40,568 nt of DNA from Roseovarius gaetbuli (lineage in GTDB: Bacteria > Pseudomonadota > Alphaproteobacteria > Rhodobacterales > Rhodobacteraceae): assembly GCF_900172365.1 (NCBI RefSeq), contig NZ_FWFJ01000035.1, positions 1 through 40,568 of the forward strand, given 5' to 3'. Position numbers and translations under genes: made by a program. Shown here in pieces: positions 23,393 to 32,574 of the stretch (position 1 is its first letter; every line of letters begins with the position of its first letter). Below the pieces are notes generated by a model. The model ran no database searches. It saw nothing but the letters and a program-made list of their open reading frames with translations, and was not told the origin of the DNA.

Positions 23393-24232
23393 ATGACCTA
23401 TAACACCCTGTTTTCGGTTCTGACGGATGAAGCCCTGGTGGAAGAAACCATGGCCCATGCGATTGCCACGGCCGAAGTTCACGACGCACATCTTGATGTG
23501 CTCTGTCTTGGCGTGGATCGCAGCCAGGCCGGTTACTACTACGCCGGCGCCAGCGCCATTGTGCTTCAGGAAACCATCGCCCGCGCCCAGGAAGAGGCCG
23601 AGGCGATCGAGGCCAAGGTGCGCAACGTTCTGGGCACCACCGCCCTGCGCTGGAGTTGTGAAGGCGGCGTGGCGCAGCTTGCCGATCTGGGGCGGCACGT
23701 GGCGATGCGCGCGCGGTTCTCCGATCTTGTGGTTCTGCCCCAGCCTTATGGCGAAGGCCGCGGCGCGGAACTTGAACCCGTGACCGAGGCCGCTCTGTTT
23801 GATGGCGCCACCCCGGTTCTTGTGGCTCCTGCGGGCAGCACGCCGGTGACACGCCCCAAACGCATCCTTGTCGCCTGGAACGAAAGCAGCGAGGCCCTTG
23901 GCGCGGTTCGCGCCGCGCTGCCGCTGCTGACCGGGGCGGATGTGGTGCATGTGGTGATCATCGACCCGCCAACCCATGGGCCGAACCGCTCTGATCCCGG
24001 TGGTCTGTTGTCGCAATATCTGGCCCGCCATGGTGTCACCGTCGAGGTTGATGTTCTGTCCAAGACCCTGCCTCGGGTGTCGGATGTGCTCTTGCGTCAC
24101 GCAGGCGACATGAATGCCGATATGGTCGTGATGGGCGCCTATGGTCATTCGCGGTTCCGTGAGGCCATCTTTGGTGGCGCCACACGCTATATGCTGGAAC
24201 AAAGTAAAGTTCCGGTTCTCATGTCACACTAA
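23393..24232 (+). CDS. uspA: Universal stress protein UspA family, tandem domain
   Basis: A 279-residue soluble protein that appears to hold two Usp folds. The second ends in the ATP-loop pattern GAYGHSRFREAIFGGATRYML, with a degenerate equivalent in the first half. The start at 23393 has AAAGGAA at good spacing. Tandem Usp genes next to fnrL/cco loci are common in oxygen-limited responses, and the perfect FNR box upstream supports anaerobic induction. The precise role is unknown. Confidence 0.85.
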   Translation: MTYNTLFSVLTDEALVEETMAHAIATAEVHDAHLDVLCLGVDRSQAGYYYAGASAIVLQETIARAQEEAEAIEAKVRNVLGTTALRWSCEGGVAQLADLGRHVAMRARFSDLVVLPQPYGEGRGAELEPVTEAALFDGATPVLVAPAGSTPVTRPKRILVAWNESSEALGAVRAALPLLTGADVVHVVIIDPPTHGPNRSDPGGLLSQYLARHGVTVEVDVLSKTLPRVSDVLLRHAGDMNADMVVMGAYGHSRFREAIFGGATRYMLEQSKVPVLMSH

Positions 24233-24282
24233 ATCCGGTTCGGGTGGCGGTCCGGTGACCCGCCGCCGCCCGCATCGCCCCC

Positions 24283-25029
24283 TCAGGCGAGCATGCCACC
24301 GTCACTGTCGTCGCCCGCCTCATCCAGCAGACGGTTGAAATCGTGAATGGTGATACGACGTTTGCCCTCTAGCGTAATCACCGCGTCCTTTTTGAGCGCC
24401 GAGACCTGACGGCTGACCGTTTCCAGCGTCAGGCCAAGATAATCGGCCATCGCCTCGCGGGTCAGGGGCAATTCAAAGGTGATCGGCCCCTGTATCCCGG
24501 CCATGTTCAGCGTGGCATCGCGCCGCGCGATGATCGCCAGAAGCGAGGCAATCTTTTCGCGCGCGGTCTTGCGGCCCAGCACCAGCATCCATTCGCGCGC
24601 GGCATCAAGCTCGTCCAACGTCATCTCAAGCAGGCGCTGCGCGATATGCGGCGTCTCGGTCATCATCGCCTCGAACGGTTTCTTGCGAAAACAGCACATC
24701 ACCATGTCGGTGACCGCAACCACGTCATAGGCGGCGCTGTCGCGTCCGGGGCGGCCCACGAAATCGCTGGGGAGCAACAGGCCAACCATCTGGGTGCGCC
24801 CGTCTTCCATGGTCTGGGTAAGGGTGGCGATGCCCGACACGACCGAGCCGACGAAATCCATCTTGTCGCCAGACCAGATCACGGTCTGGCCGGCCTCGTA
24901 ATTGCGGTAATACTTGATCTGATCCAGCCGCTCCAACTCGTCCGACTCGCAGCGCGCGCAAACCGCCCGGTGGCGGATCGGGCAGTCTCCGCATTGGCGC
25001 GAGGTGATTGAGGGATCATTCATCAGCAT
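24283..25029 (-). CDS. fnrL: Oxygen-sensing regulator FnrL (CRP/FNR family)
   Basis: A 248-residue activator. An N-terminal cysteine cluster, CGDCPIRHRAVCARC (about residues 13-27), plus a central VMCCF cysteine, fits a 4Fe-4S sensor; the C-terminal helix-turn-helix contains ETVSR, the FNR recognition motif. It senses oxygen loss and controls the cbb3 and heme genes here. I prefer ATG 25029 (or 25023) to the further ATG 25071, because an FnrL box occupies 25052-25065 and would lie inside the reading frame. It is divergent from hemN. Confidence 0.93.
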   Translation of the reverse strand: MLMNDPSITSRQCGDCPIRHRAVCARCESDELERLDQIKYYRNYEAGQTVIWSGDKMDFVGSVVSGIATLTQTMEDGRTQMVGLLLPSDFVGRPGRDSAAYDVVAVTDMVMCCFRKKPFEAMMTETPHIAQRLLEMTLDELDAAREWMLVLGRKTAREKIASLLAIIARRDATLNMAGIQGPITFELPLTREAMADYLGLTLETVSRQVSALKKDAVITLEGKRRITIHDFNRLLDEAGDDSDGGMLA

Positions 25030-25051
25030 GAAACGGTCACTTTTTTGTGGT

Positions 25052-25065
25052 TTGATCTGGGTCAA
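25052..25065. promoter_or_regulatory. FnrL box between fnrL and hemN
   Basis: TTGATCTGGGTCAA centred at 25058.5. At -41.5 it predicts a hemN start near 25100, virtually on the ATG (25095/25101). For fnrL it lies 23 bp before the start, where binding could occlude the promoter and give negative autoregulation. Confidence 0.8.
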
Positions 25066-25094
25066 AGTCATGGCCAGCTATCACGCCTAACCCT

Positions 25095-26456
25095 ATGCGC
25101 ATGGATACGAAAACTCAACTGGGCAAACTTGGTCTCTTTGACGCCAAAGTGCCGCGCTATACAAGCTATCCCACGGCCCCGCATTTCAATGGCGGCGTTG
25201 GAGCGGATGATTTTTCAAGCTGGATCAAGGCGATCCCCGAGAACGGCGAAATATCGCTCTACGTGCATGTGCCGTTTTGCAGGCGTTTGTGCTGGTTCTG
25301 TGCCTGCCGCACCCAGGGCACCCAGACCGACAAGCCCGTGGTTGCCTATCTCGAGACGCTGAAGGCCGAACTTGCCATGCTGGGCAAGCTTTTGCCCAAG
25401 GGCGTCCGATTGTCACGCCTGCATTGGGGCGGCGGTACCCCGACGCTTTTATCGCCCGGCATGATCGACGAATTGGCCGGTGCGATTCGCGCCATCGCGC
25501 CCTTCACCGACAAGACCGAGTTTTCAGTCGAGATCGACCCGAACGAAGTGGATGGTCCCCGGCTTGACGCGCTTGCCGCAGCCGGTATGAACCGCGCCTC
25601 AATCGGGGTGCAGGATTTTGACGAGAAGATCCAGCAAAGCATCGGCCGGTTGCAAAGCTATGACATCACCCGGCACGCCGCCGATGAAATCAGAAGCCGC
25701 GGCGTCAGGAGCCTGAATGCCGACATCCTTTATGGCCTGCCGCATCAGACCAATGCGCGCATCACCGAAAGCGTGCAAAAGCTTCTGTCGCTCAATCCCG
25801 ACCGCGTGGCGCTTTATGGCTATGCCCATGTGCCGTGGATGGCCAAGCGCCAGCAGATGATCCCCTCGGAGGCCCTGCCAACCCCGCAAGAGCGGCTGGA
25901 GCTGTTTGAAACCGCCCGCAAGCTGTTTCTCTGGGACAATTACGCCGAAATCGGGATCGACCATTTCGCCACACCCGATGACGGGCTTGCCATTGCGCAA
26001 AAAGCCGGACGGCTGCGGCGCAATTTCCAGGGCTATACCGATGACACATCCGATGTGTTGATCGGCGTCGGGGCTTCGTCGATCTCTCGCTTTCCTCAGG
26101 GCTATGCGCAGAATGCGCCCGCCACCGGGGCCCATACCGGCGCCATCCGCGAGGGCCGTTTTTCGGTCACACGCGGCCACCGCTTTAGCGCAGACGACAA
26201 GATGCGCGGCCGCATGATCGAGGCGCTGATGTGCGATTTCCGGATTGATGCGGATGAGATTACGCAGTCATTCGACATTGCCCCTGCGGCGCTCGCCGCG
26301 ATGCTGCAAGAGGTCAGCGAGGCCTTTCCAGGCCTGCTTCGCACCGATCAGGGCGGGCTGTTCGTTCCGCCTGCGGCGCGCCCGCTGACCCGGATGATCG
26401 CGCGTCACCTTGATGCCTATGCAATGGATGCCGAGGGCCATAGTTCGGCGATTTGA
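25095..26456 (+). CDS. hemN: Oxygen-independent coproporphyrinogen III oxidase
   Basis: A 453-residue radical-SAM enzyme converting coproporphyrinogen III to protoporphyrinogen IX without oxygen, so heme can be made for the cbb3 oxidase at low oxygen. The CX3CX2C cluster motif is CRRLCWFC (C62, C66, C69), preceded by YVHVPF, and the HemN-specific RYTSYPTAPHF is present near the N-terminus, favouring HemN over HemW. Neither ATG 25095 nor 25101 has a Shine-Dalgarno site. The gene is divergent from fnrL. Confidence 0.93.
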   Translation: MRMDTKTQLGKLGLFDAKVPRYTSYPTAPHFNGGVGADDFSSWIKAIPENGEISLYVHVPFCRRLCWFCACRTQGTQTDKPVVAYLETLKAELAMLGKLLPKGVRLSRLHWGGGTPTLLSPGMIDELAGAIRAIAPFTDKTEFSVEIDPNEVDGPRLDALAAAGMNRASIGVQDFDEKIQQSIGRLQSYDITRHAADEIRSRGVRSLNADILYGLPHQTNARITESVQKLLSLNPDRVALYGYAHVPWMAKRQQMIPSEALPTPQERLELFETARKLFLWDNYAEIGIDHFATPDDGLAIAQKAGRLRRNFQGYTDDTSDVLIGVGASSISRFPQGYAQNAPATGAHTGAIREGRFSVTRGHRFSADDKMRGRMIEALMCDFRIDADEITQSFDIAPAALAAMLQEVSEAFPGLLRTDQGGLFVPPAARPLTRMIARHLDAYAMDAEGHSSAI

Positions 26457-26468
26457 ACCCGCCGCTCA

Positions 26469-26484
26469 TCCGACCTTGCGGTCG
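26469..26484. terminator. Small hairpin between hemN and yejF
   Basis: CCGACC-TTGC-GGTCGG, flanked by further CCGCCG / CGGCGG pairing, lies in the 46-bp gap between the convergent hemN and yejF genes. It has no T-run, so termination is only suggested. Confidence 0.35.
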
Positions 26485-26502
26485 GCGGCGCGACGCAGCA
26501 GG

Positions 26503-28107
26503 TCACGGCTGGTGAGCGCCCGCCTTGAGATCAAGCGCCGCCGCCAGAAGGGTGCGCGCATACTCGGTCTTGGGCGCTGAAAACAGCGCCTCTGCCTCGC
26601 CCTCTTCAACCACATCGCCCTGCTTCATCACCAACACCCGATGGCTCATCGCGCGCACCACATTTAGATCGTGACTGATGAACAGATAGGCCAGCCCGTA
26701 TTTCACCTGTAGATCACGCAACAGGTCCACAATCTGAACCTGCACCGTCATATCAAGCGCCGATGTCGGCTCGTCCAGCACCACAAGCTTGGGCCGCAGG
26801 ATCATCGCCCGCGCAATCGCGATCCGCTGTCGCTGACCGCCGGAAAACTCGTGCGGGTAGCGATCCATCGTTGCCGGGTTCAACCCCACCTCTTCCATCA
26901 CCTCAGCCACCAGAACGCGCTGCGCGCGCCCGTCCGGGCTTCCGTGTACTCCCATGCCTTCGGCAATGATCTGTTCACAGGTCATGCGCGGGCTCAGGCT
27001 TCCGAAGGGGTCCTGAAAGACGATCTGCATGTCGGCCCTGCGATGGCGCAATTCGCGCGTTGACCAGCCATGCACGTCGCCGCCGTCAAAGGTGATCTTC
27101 CCCTCAGACGCAATCAACCGCATGATCGCAAGCGCCAGCGTGGTCTTGCCCGACCCGCTTTCGCCGACAATCCCAAGCGTCTCGCCCGCACGCACCGTCA
27201 AATTGGCGTCGTTAACCGCCTTCACATGGCCGACGGTGCGCTTCAAAAATCCCTTCTGGATCGGGAACCAGACGCGCAGGCCCTCGGTCTCAACCATCAC
27301 CGGCGCATTTTCGGGCACAACGGCGGGTTGCCCCACCGCCCGCGCGCCCAGCAGTTTGCGGGTATAGGGGTGCTCTGGATTGGCAAATATCTCGGCCGTC
27401 GGCCCCTCTTCGACAATCTCGCCATCCTTCATCACGCAAACCCGGTCGGCGATCCGCTGAACCACGCCAAGGTCGTGGGTGATGAACAAAAGGCCCATCC
27501 CCTCTTCGCGCTTCAGCTCTGCCAACAACTCCAGAATCTGCGCCTGAATGGTGACATCAAGCGCCGTCGTCGGCTCGTCCGCGATAAGGATATCGGGCTT
27601 GTTGGCCAGAGCCATGGCGATCATCACCCGCTGGCGCTGTCCACCAGACAACTGATGCGGATAGGCGCCAAGCCGACTTTCAGCGTCGCGAATACCGACC
27701 CTTTGCAACAACTCGATAATCCGCACCCTTGCCGCGTCGCCGGTCAGCCCCTGATGCAATTCAAGGCTTTCGCGGATCTGCTTTTCAAGCGTGTGCAGCG
27801 GGTTGAGCGAGGTCATCGGCTCCTGGAAGATAAAGCTGATGTCGTTGCCGCGCACCTGCCGCAGCCGCCTGTCATCGGCGCCGATCATCTCTTGCCCGTC
27901 ATAGGTCACACTTCCCGAGACCTCGGCCGAGCCGCCAAGAAGCGACACGGTACTTAGCGCCGTCACCGACTTGCCCGAGCCGCTTTCGCCCACGATGGCC
28001 ACCGTCTCGCCGGGATCAAGGCGAAAGGACACGCCTTTGACCGCCTCGATCAATTGCCCGTCCTGGCGGAAACTTACCCGCAGGTCTTTGACCGTCAAAA
28101 GGCTCAT
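26503..28107 (-). CDS. yejF: Peptide-type ABC transporter ATPase YejF (double ATPase)
   Basis: A 534-residue fusion of two ATPase domains. Each has Walker A (GESGSGKS), a signature (LSGGQRQR and FSGGQRQR) and Walker B ([12 protein letters not shown] and [12 protein letters not shown]). It energises the Yej importer, which in enterobacteria takes up short peptides and microcin C. The start overlaps the yejE stop (ATGA). A second, C-terminal oligopeptide-type region follows the first domain, as normal for YejF. Confidence 0.9.
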   Translation of the reverse strand: MSLLTVKDLRVSFRQDGQLIEAVKGVSFRLDPGETVAIVGESGSGKSVTALSTVSLLGGSAEVSGSVTYDGQEMIGADDRRLRQVRGNDISFIFQEPMTSLNPLHTLEKQIRESLELHQGLTGDAARVRIIELLQRVGIRDAESRLGAYPHQLSGGQRQRVMIAMALANKPDILIADEPTTALDVTIQAQILELLAELKREEGMGLLFITHDLGVVQRIADRVCVMKDGEIVEEGPTAEIFANPEHPYTRKLLGARAVGQPAVVPENAPVMVETEGLRVWFPIQKGFLKRTVGHVKAVNDANLTVRAGETLGIVGESGSGKTTLALAIMRLIASEGKITFDGGDVHGWSTRELRHRRADMQIVFQDPFGSLSPRMTCEQIIAEGMGVHGSPDGRAQRVLVAEVMEEVGLNPATMDRYPHEFSGGQRQRIAIARAMILRPKLVVLDEPTSALDMTVQVQIVDLLRDLQVKYGLAYLFISHDLNVVRAMSHRVLVMKQGDVVEEGEAEALFSAPKTEYARTLLAAALDLKAGAHQP

Positions 28108-29210
28108 TCGAATGTCTTTCTGGGGTCAAACGCATCCCGCACGCCTTCAAAGATGAAGACCAGCAGCGACAACATGATGGCAAAAGCAAAGAAGGCGGTG
28201 AACGCAAGCCAGGGCGCCTGAAGGTTCTGCTTGGCCTGAAGCGTCAACTCGCCAAGGCTCGGCGATGAGGACGGCAGGCCAAAACCCAGGAAATCCAGAC
28301 CCGCCAGCAAGGAAATCGTGCCGGTGATTACAAAAGGCAACATGGTCAGCGTCGCCACCATGGCATTGGGCAACATATGTCGGAACATGATCGTCAGGTT
28401 GCTCACGCCCAAGGCCTTGGCCGCGCGCACATATTCAAGATTACGGGCGCGCAGGAACTCGGCACGTACCACGCCGACAAGACCCATCCAGCCAAACAGC
28501 ACAGTGATAAACACCAAAAGCCAGAAACTGCGCGGCAGGATCGCGAACAGGATGATGATCACGTAAAGCTGTGGGGTGGAGGACCAGATTTCGATCACCC
28601 TCTGGAAAATCAAATCCGTGCGCCCGCCGAAAAAGCCCTGCACAGCCCCCGCGAAAATGCCGATCACCGAGGAAAGCGCTGTGACGATCAACGTGAACAG
28701 AACCGACAGGCGGAAACCGTAAATTACCCGCGCAAGCACATCGCGCTTGGTGTCATCCGTGCCCAAAAGGTTCTGAGCATTGGGCGGCAAGGGCGCGGCG
28801 CCGGGCCGATCAACGGTGGTGTTGTAACTGTAGGGGATCGGCGGCCAAATCGCCCAGCCAGCTTCGATCGCATCCCCTTCGACAACCCCGTCCTCGGCAT
28901 CGGCCATCACGCCCTCTGGATCGTCAAAGCAGATGTCCAAGCCACCACTCGCGATCAGGCACTTTACCTCGGGATCACGATAAATCGCCTCGGTTTCAAA
29001 ATCGCCACCAAAGGCGGTCTCGGGATAAAACTGAAACACCGGCATATAAAGCTCGCCCCGGTACTGCACCAGGATCGGTTTGTCGTTGGCCACGAACTCG
29101 GCAAAGAGCGAAATACCAAACACGATCACGAACAGAAACAGCGACCAATACGCCCGCCGATTGCGCCTGAAATTACGCCAGCGACGTTGATTGAGCGGTG
29201 AGAGAGCCAT
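28104..29210 (-). CDS. yejE: Peptide-type ABC transporter permease YejE
   Basis: A 368-residue inner-membrane permease with an N-terminal membrane segment (YWSLFLFVIVFGISLFAEFVA), a large periplasmic insert and the C-terminal BPD_transp_1 core with loop RAAKALGVSNLTIMFRHMLP. ATG 29210 follows a GAGGGGGG ribosome site; two GTGs just before it are possible. It overlaps yejF at its end. A 127-bp gap with a palindromic repeat separates it from yejB, unusual within such an operon. Confidence 0.9.
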   Translation of the reverse strand: MALSPLNQRRWRNFRRNRRAYWSLFLFVIVFGISLFAEFVANDKPILVQYRGELYMPVFQFYPETAFGGDFETEAIYRDPEVKCLIASGGLDICFDDPEGVMADAEDGVVEGDAIEAGWAIWPPIPYSYNTTVDRPGAAPLPPNAQNLLGTDDTKRDVLARVIYGFRLSVLFTLIVTALSSVIGIFAGAVQGFFGGRTDLIFQRVIEIWSSTPQLYVIIILFAILPRSFWLLVFITVLFGWMGLVGVVRAEFLRARNLEYVRAAKALGVSNLTIMFRHMLPNAMVATLTMLPFVITGTISLLAGLDFLGFGLPSSSPSLGELTLQAKQNLQAPWLAFTAFFAFAIMLSLLVFIFEGVRDAFDPRKTFE

Positions 29211-29223
29211 CACCACCCCCCTC

Positions 29224-29292
29224 TTTCATCGTTCCAGAAATACTCCGGGGGACAAGAAAATTCGCCGAATTTTCTTGGGGGGCAGCGCCCCC
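29224..29292. repeat. Modular palindromic intergenic repeat, copy C
   Basis: TTTCATCGTTCCAGAAATAC and CTCCGGGGG (29224-29251), a palindrome with 12-bp arms CAAGAAAATTCG (29253-29277), then GGGGGCAGCGCCCCC (to 29292). Reverse-complemented, it has the same layout as copies A and B but a different central palindrome, identical in core to the one after preA (3791-3817). It lies between yejB and yejE. Confidence 0.7.
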
Positions 29293-29337
29293 ACTCCAAA
29301 TCTGTCCTTGCGGCGCAAGCGTCGATTTTCATACGCC

Positions 29338-30432
29338 TCACCCTTCCCGCTTTTCAAAATCGATCCGCGGATCGACCAGCACATACATCAGGTCCGACAG
29401 GATACCGACAAGCAGGCCGATCAGACCGAACAGGAACAGCGTGCCAAACATCACCGGGTAATCGCGCCCCACGGCGGCCTCGAACCCAAGTCGACCAAGC
29501 CCATCAAGACTGAAAATCGTCTCGATCAGAACCGAACCGCCAAAGAACACGCCGATAAACACCGCCGGAAAGCCCGCGATCACGATCAGCATGGCATTGC
29601 GGAACACATGGCCATAAAGCACCTTACTTTCGCTTAGCCCCTTGGCCCGCGCTGTCATCACGTAGTGCTTCTTGATCTCGTCCAGAAAGCTGTTCTTGGT
29701 CAGCAATGTCAGCGTCGCAAAGGCCGATATGGTCGAGGCCAGCACTGGCAATGCGATGTGCCAGAGGTAATCCAACGCCTTGCCCACCAGCGACAGCTGA
29801 TCGAAATTGTCCGAGGTCAGCCCACGCAGCGGAAACAGCTGCCAGTAACTGCCGCCCGCGAAGAGCACCAGCAACATGATCGCGAACAAAAACGCCGGGA
29901 TCGCATAGGCGACGATGATCACAGCACTTGTCCATGTGTCAAAGCGGTTGCCATCGCCCACCGCCTTGCGGATGCCAAGCGGGATCGACACCAGATAGGC
30001 GATCACCGTCGACCACAGCCCCAGCGTGATACTGACCGGCATCTTTTCAAGCACCAGGTCAAGCACCTCGATTTTGCGGAAATAACTCTCTCCGAAATCA
30101 AGCCGCATGTAGTTCCACATCATGTTGAAGAACCGCTCCACGGGCGGCTTATCAAGGCCGAACTGCTCTTCCAGCTCCTTGATCAACTCGGGCGGAAGAC
30201 CGCGCGCGCCAAGATATTGCTCATTGCCGCCAGCACTTCCGGTAAGTTCCTGACCGGTATCGCTGCCAGAGCCGGAAAAGCTCTCAAAGACGTTGCCCTG
30301 GCCTTGCATATTGGCAATCATCTGTTCGACCGGCCCGCCGGGCACGAATTGCACGAGGGCAAAGTTGATGATCATGATCCCCAACAGCGTCGGGATAATC
30401 AACAGCAACCGCCGCAGGATATAGGCACCCAT
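29338..30432 (-). CDS. yejB: Peptide-type ABC transporter permease YejB
   Basis: A 364-residue inner-membrane permease. The N-terminus [20 protein letters not shown] and the EAA loop [20 protein letters not shown] are typical of DppB/YejB proteins. It starts 33 bp after yejA and pairs with YejE to form the channel. Length and membrane layout are normal. Confidence 0.9.
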   Translation of the reverse strand: MGAYILRRLLLIIPTLLGIMIINFALVQFVPGGPVEQMIANMQGQGNVFESFSGSGSDTGQELTGSAGGNEQYLGARGLPPELIKELEEQFGLDKPPVERFFNMMWNYMRLDFGESYFRKIEVLDLVLEKMPVSITLGLWSTVIAYLVSIPLGIRKAVGDGNRFDTWTSAVIIVAYAIPAFLFAIMLLVLFAGGSYWQLFPLRGLTSDNFDQLSLVGKALDYLWHIALPVLASTISAFATLTLLTKNSFLDEIKKHYVMTARAKGLSESKVLYGHVFRNAMLIVIAGFPAVFIGVFFGGSVLIETIFSLDGLGRLGFEAAVGRDYPVMFGTLFLFGLIGLLVGILSDLMYVLVDPRIDFEKREG

Positions 30433-30464
30433 TTACACAGATCCCATTGGCAAGCTCGCTTGCA

Positions 30465-32399
30465 TCACAGCGCGCCTGCGTCCTTCAACGCCTTGGCCTT
30501 GTCCGCATTGTACCACCAGAAATCGAGCACCCCCGTCGCATAGCGCGGCAGGGGATCGGGGTGCTCGTACATGTCCCAATAGGCGACCCAGTTTTGATCA
30601 AGATACCAGGTCGGGATCATGAAAAACTCGTATCGCAGGGCACGATCAAGCGCGGTGAGGGCCACGTTCTGCGCCTCGGTGCTGTCGGATTCAAGCGCCG
30701 CATCGATGATCGCATCGACCATCGGGCTGGCAAGGCCGGCCGGGTTGAACAGGCTAAAGGCGGCCTCTTTGCTGCCGTAGCGTTGATGCAGACCCGTGCC
30801 CGCCTCAAGAAACGAGGTGTAGCTGTCAAAGATCAGGTCATAGTCGCGGTCGCGGCTGCGTTGGGTGTATTGCGCGGCGTCGATCTTATCAAACCGCGCG
30901 TCGATCCCCATCAGTTCAAGATTGCTGACAAAGCTTTCCACCACCGCCGACATCGTCGCCGAGCCAGAGGCCGAAATCGGGATCTCGATCTTGAGAACCT
31001 CGCCCTCGGCATTGCGCCGCTTGCCGTCATCGTCGACGGCCCAGCCGGCCTCGTCCAAAAGCTTCATCGCGGCGCGCAGGTTGCGCCGATCATTCAGCCG
31101 CGCCCCGTTTGACGCATGCGCCATCACCGCGGGCGTGCTGAGCATGCCCTCGGGCACGATATCGCCGAGCGATTTGAGCAACTCAAGTTCGGCCCCCTCG
31201 GGTAGGCCGGTCGCTTCCAGCGGGGTGTCCTGCACGAAGGAATGACGCTGTTTGAACAACCCGTATTGCAGCGATTCATTGGTCCACTCGAAATTAAACG
31301 CAAGCGCGATCGCCTGACGGACGCGGATGTCCTGTAAAATCTCGCGACCGAGATTGAACACAAAACCAGAGGGCGTCGGCGGCAACCCGTCGGGAAGCTC
31401 TGCCTTGACCACATGACCGTTCTTGACCGCCGGAAACTCATAGCCCGTGGCCCAGGTTTTCGAATTCCCCTCGGGGCGGAAGGTATAAATGCCGGCCTTG
31501 AAGGCCTCGAAGGCGGCATTGTCATCGGCGAAATACTCGATCCGGATCTTATCGAAATTATGCCGCCCCACGTTGATCGGCAAATCGCGGCCCCAGTAAT
31601 CGGGGTTGCGCTGATAGACGATGTTGCGGTTCACGTCATAGCTTGCCATTTGATAGGGGCCCGACCCGGGCGCGGCATCAAGGCGCGGCTCGTCCAGACG
31701 GGCACCGGTTTTCTCGTACCAGGCCTTGGGAAAGACCGGCGTGCCGCCGACCTGATCAATCAGCGAGCGGCGCGAAATGCCTTCTGCAAAGGTGAACTTG
31801 ACCCGGTGATCATCAAGCGCCTCGGCGCTCAGCACCCGGCGTTTGACCGCGTCGGCATAAGACTTCAAACCCTGATCCAGAAACAGGTTGTGCGAGAACA
31901 CCACGTCATGCGCCGTCACCGGCGTGCCATCGGCAAACCGCGCCTCGGGGCGCATGGTGAAAATCACCCAAGTCTTGCCCTCGTCATATTCAAGGCTCTC
32001 GGCCAAAAGACCGTAGGCCTCGCTATAGCTATCACCGGGAAGCGGCTCGCCGCTGGCCTCGGAGGCGCCAAGCAGGCTCTCGTAGACCATCCAGGACAGG
32101 CGCCCGGCGCGGCCCTTGCGCGAATAGGGATTCATCGAATCAAACGTGCCCGGGGCATAAAGCGAGATTTCACCGCCCTTGGGCGCCTCGGGGTTCACGT
32201 AATCGAAATGCGGATAATCGGCGGGGTATTTCAGATCACCGAAATAGGAATAGCCATGCGAGGTGATCATATCATCCTGCGCCAAGGCCCCCTGAGCAAG
32301 CAGCGCGCCAATCGACAGGCCAATGGCGGCGGCCGCAATCCGCAAAGACGCAAAACGCTGGGGGGCCCGGGCTTTGGCCGGGGCGTGGTATCCGGTCAT
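30465..32399 (-). CDS. yejA: Peptide-type periplasmic binding protein YejA (family 5)
   Basis: A 644-residue secreted solute-binding protein. A basic N-terminus and hydrophobic core (about 20-40, AAAAIGLSIGALLAQGALAQ) form the signal peptide, followed by the YejA-type start HGYSYFGDLKYP and the SBP_bac_5 domain. The gene leads yejABEF. GGAGGAAAATGAT directly precedes ATG 32399. Substrate by family is short peptides; sequence does not say which. Confidence 0.9.
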   Translation of the reverse strand: MTGYHAPAKARAPQRFASLRIAAAAIGLSIGALLAQGALAQDDMITSHGYSYFGDLKYPADYPHFDYVNPEAPKGGEISLYAPGTFDSMNPYSRKGRAGRLSWMVYESLLGASEASGEPLPGDSYSEAYGLLAESLEYDEGKTWVIFTMRPEARFADGTPVTAHDVVFSHNLFLDQGLKSYADAVKRRVLSAEALDDHRVKFTFAEGISRRSLIDQVGGTPVFPKAWYEKTGARLDEPRLDAAPGSGPYQMASYDVNRNIVYQRNPDYWGRDLPINVGRHNFDKIRIEYFADDNAAFEAFKAGIYTFRPEGNSKTWATGYEFPAVKNGHVVKAELPDGLPPTPSGFVFNLGREILQDIRVRQAIALAFNFEWTNESLQYGLFKQRHSFVQDTPLEATGLPEGAELELLKSLGDIVPEGMLSTPAVMAHASNGARLNDRRNLRAAMKLLDEAGWAVDDDGKRRNAEGEVLKIEIPISASGSATMSAVVESFVSNLELMGIDARFDKIDAAQYTQRSRDRDYDLIFDSYTSFLEAGTGLHQRYGSKEAAFSLFNPAGLASPMVDAIIDAALESDSTEAQNVALTALDRALRYEFFMIPTWYLDQNWVAYWDMYEHPDPLPRYATGVLDFWWYNADKAKALKDAGAL

Positions 32400-32522
32400 A
32401 TCATTTTCCTCCTGCCGCACCCATAACTGGCGCTTTATCTGTTTAGGGCAAGCTAAGAGGGCGCCACGTCTTGTTCAAGCACTGTCGGCCCAAAGCCCCC
32501 GCAAATCCGTGTATAGCTCATG

Positions 32523-32556
32523 AAAAAGGCCGCCAACCCGGTGGGGCGGCGGCCTT
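32523..32556 (-). terminator. Terminator of the cytochrome c gene
   Basis: Read on the minus strand, AAGGCCGCC (32556-32548), a 13-nt loop, GGCGGCCTT (32534-32526) and a T-run (32527-32523) follow the cytochrome c stop by 18 bp. Confidence 0.88.
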
Positions 32557-32574
32557 GATACGATGTTGCGAGGC

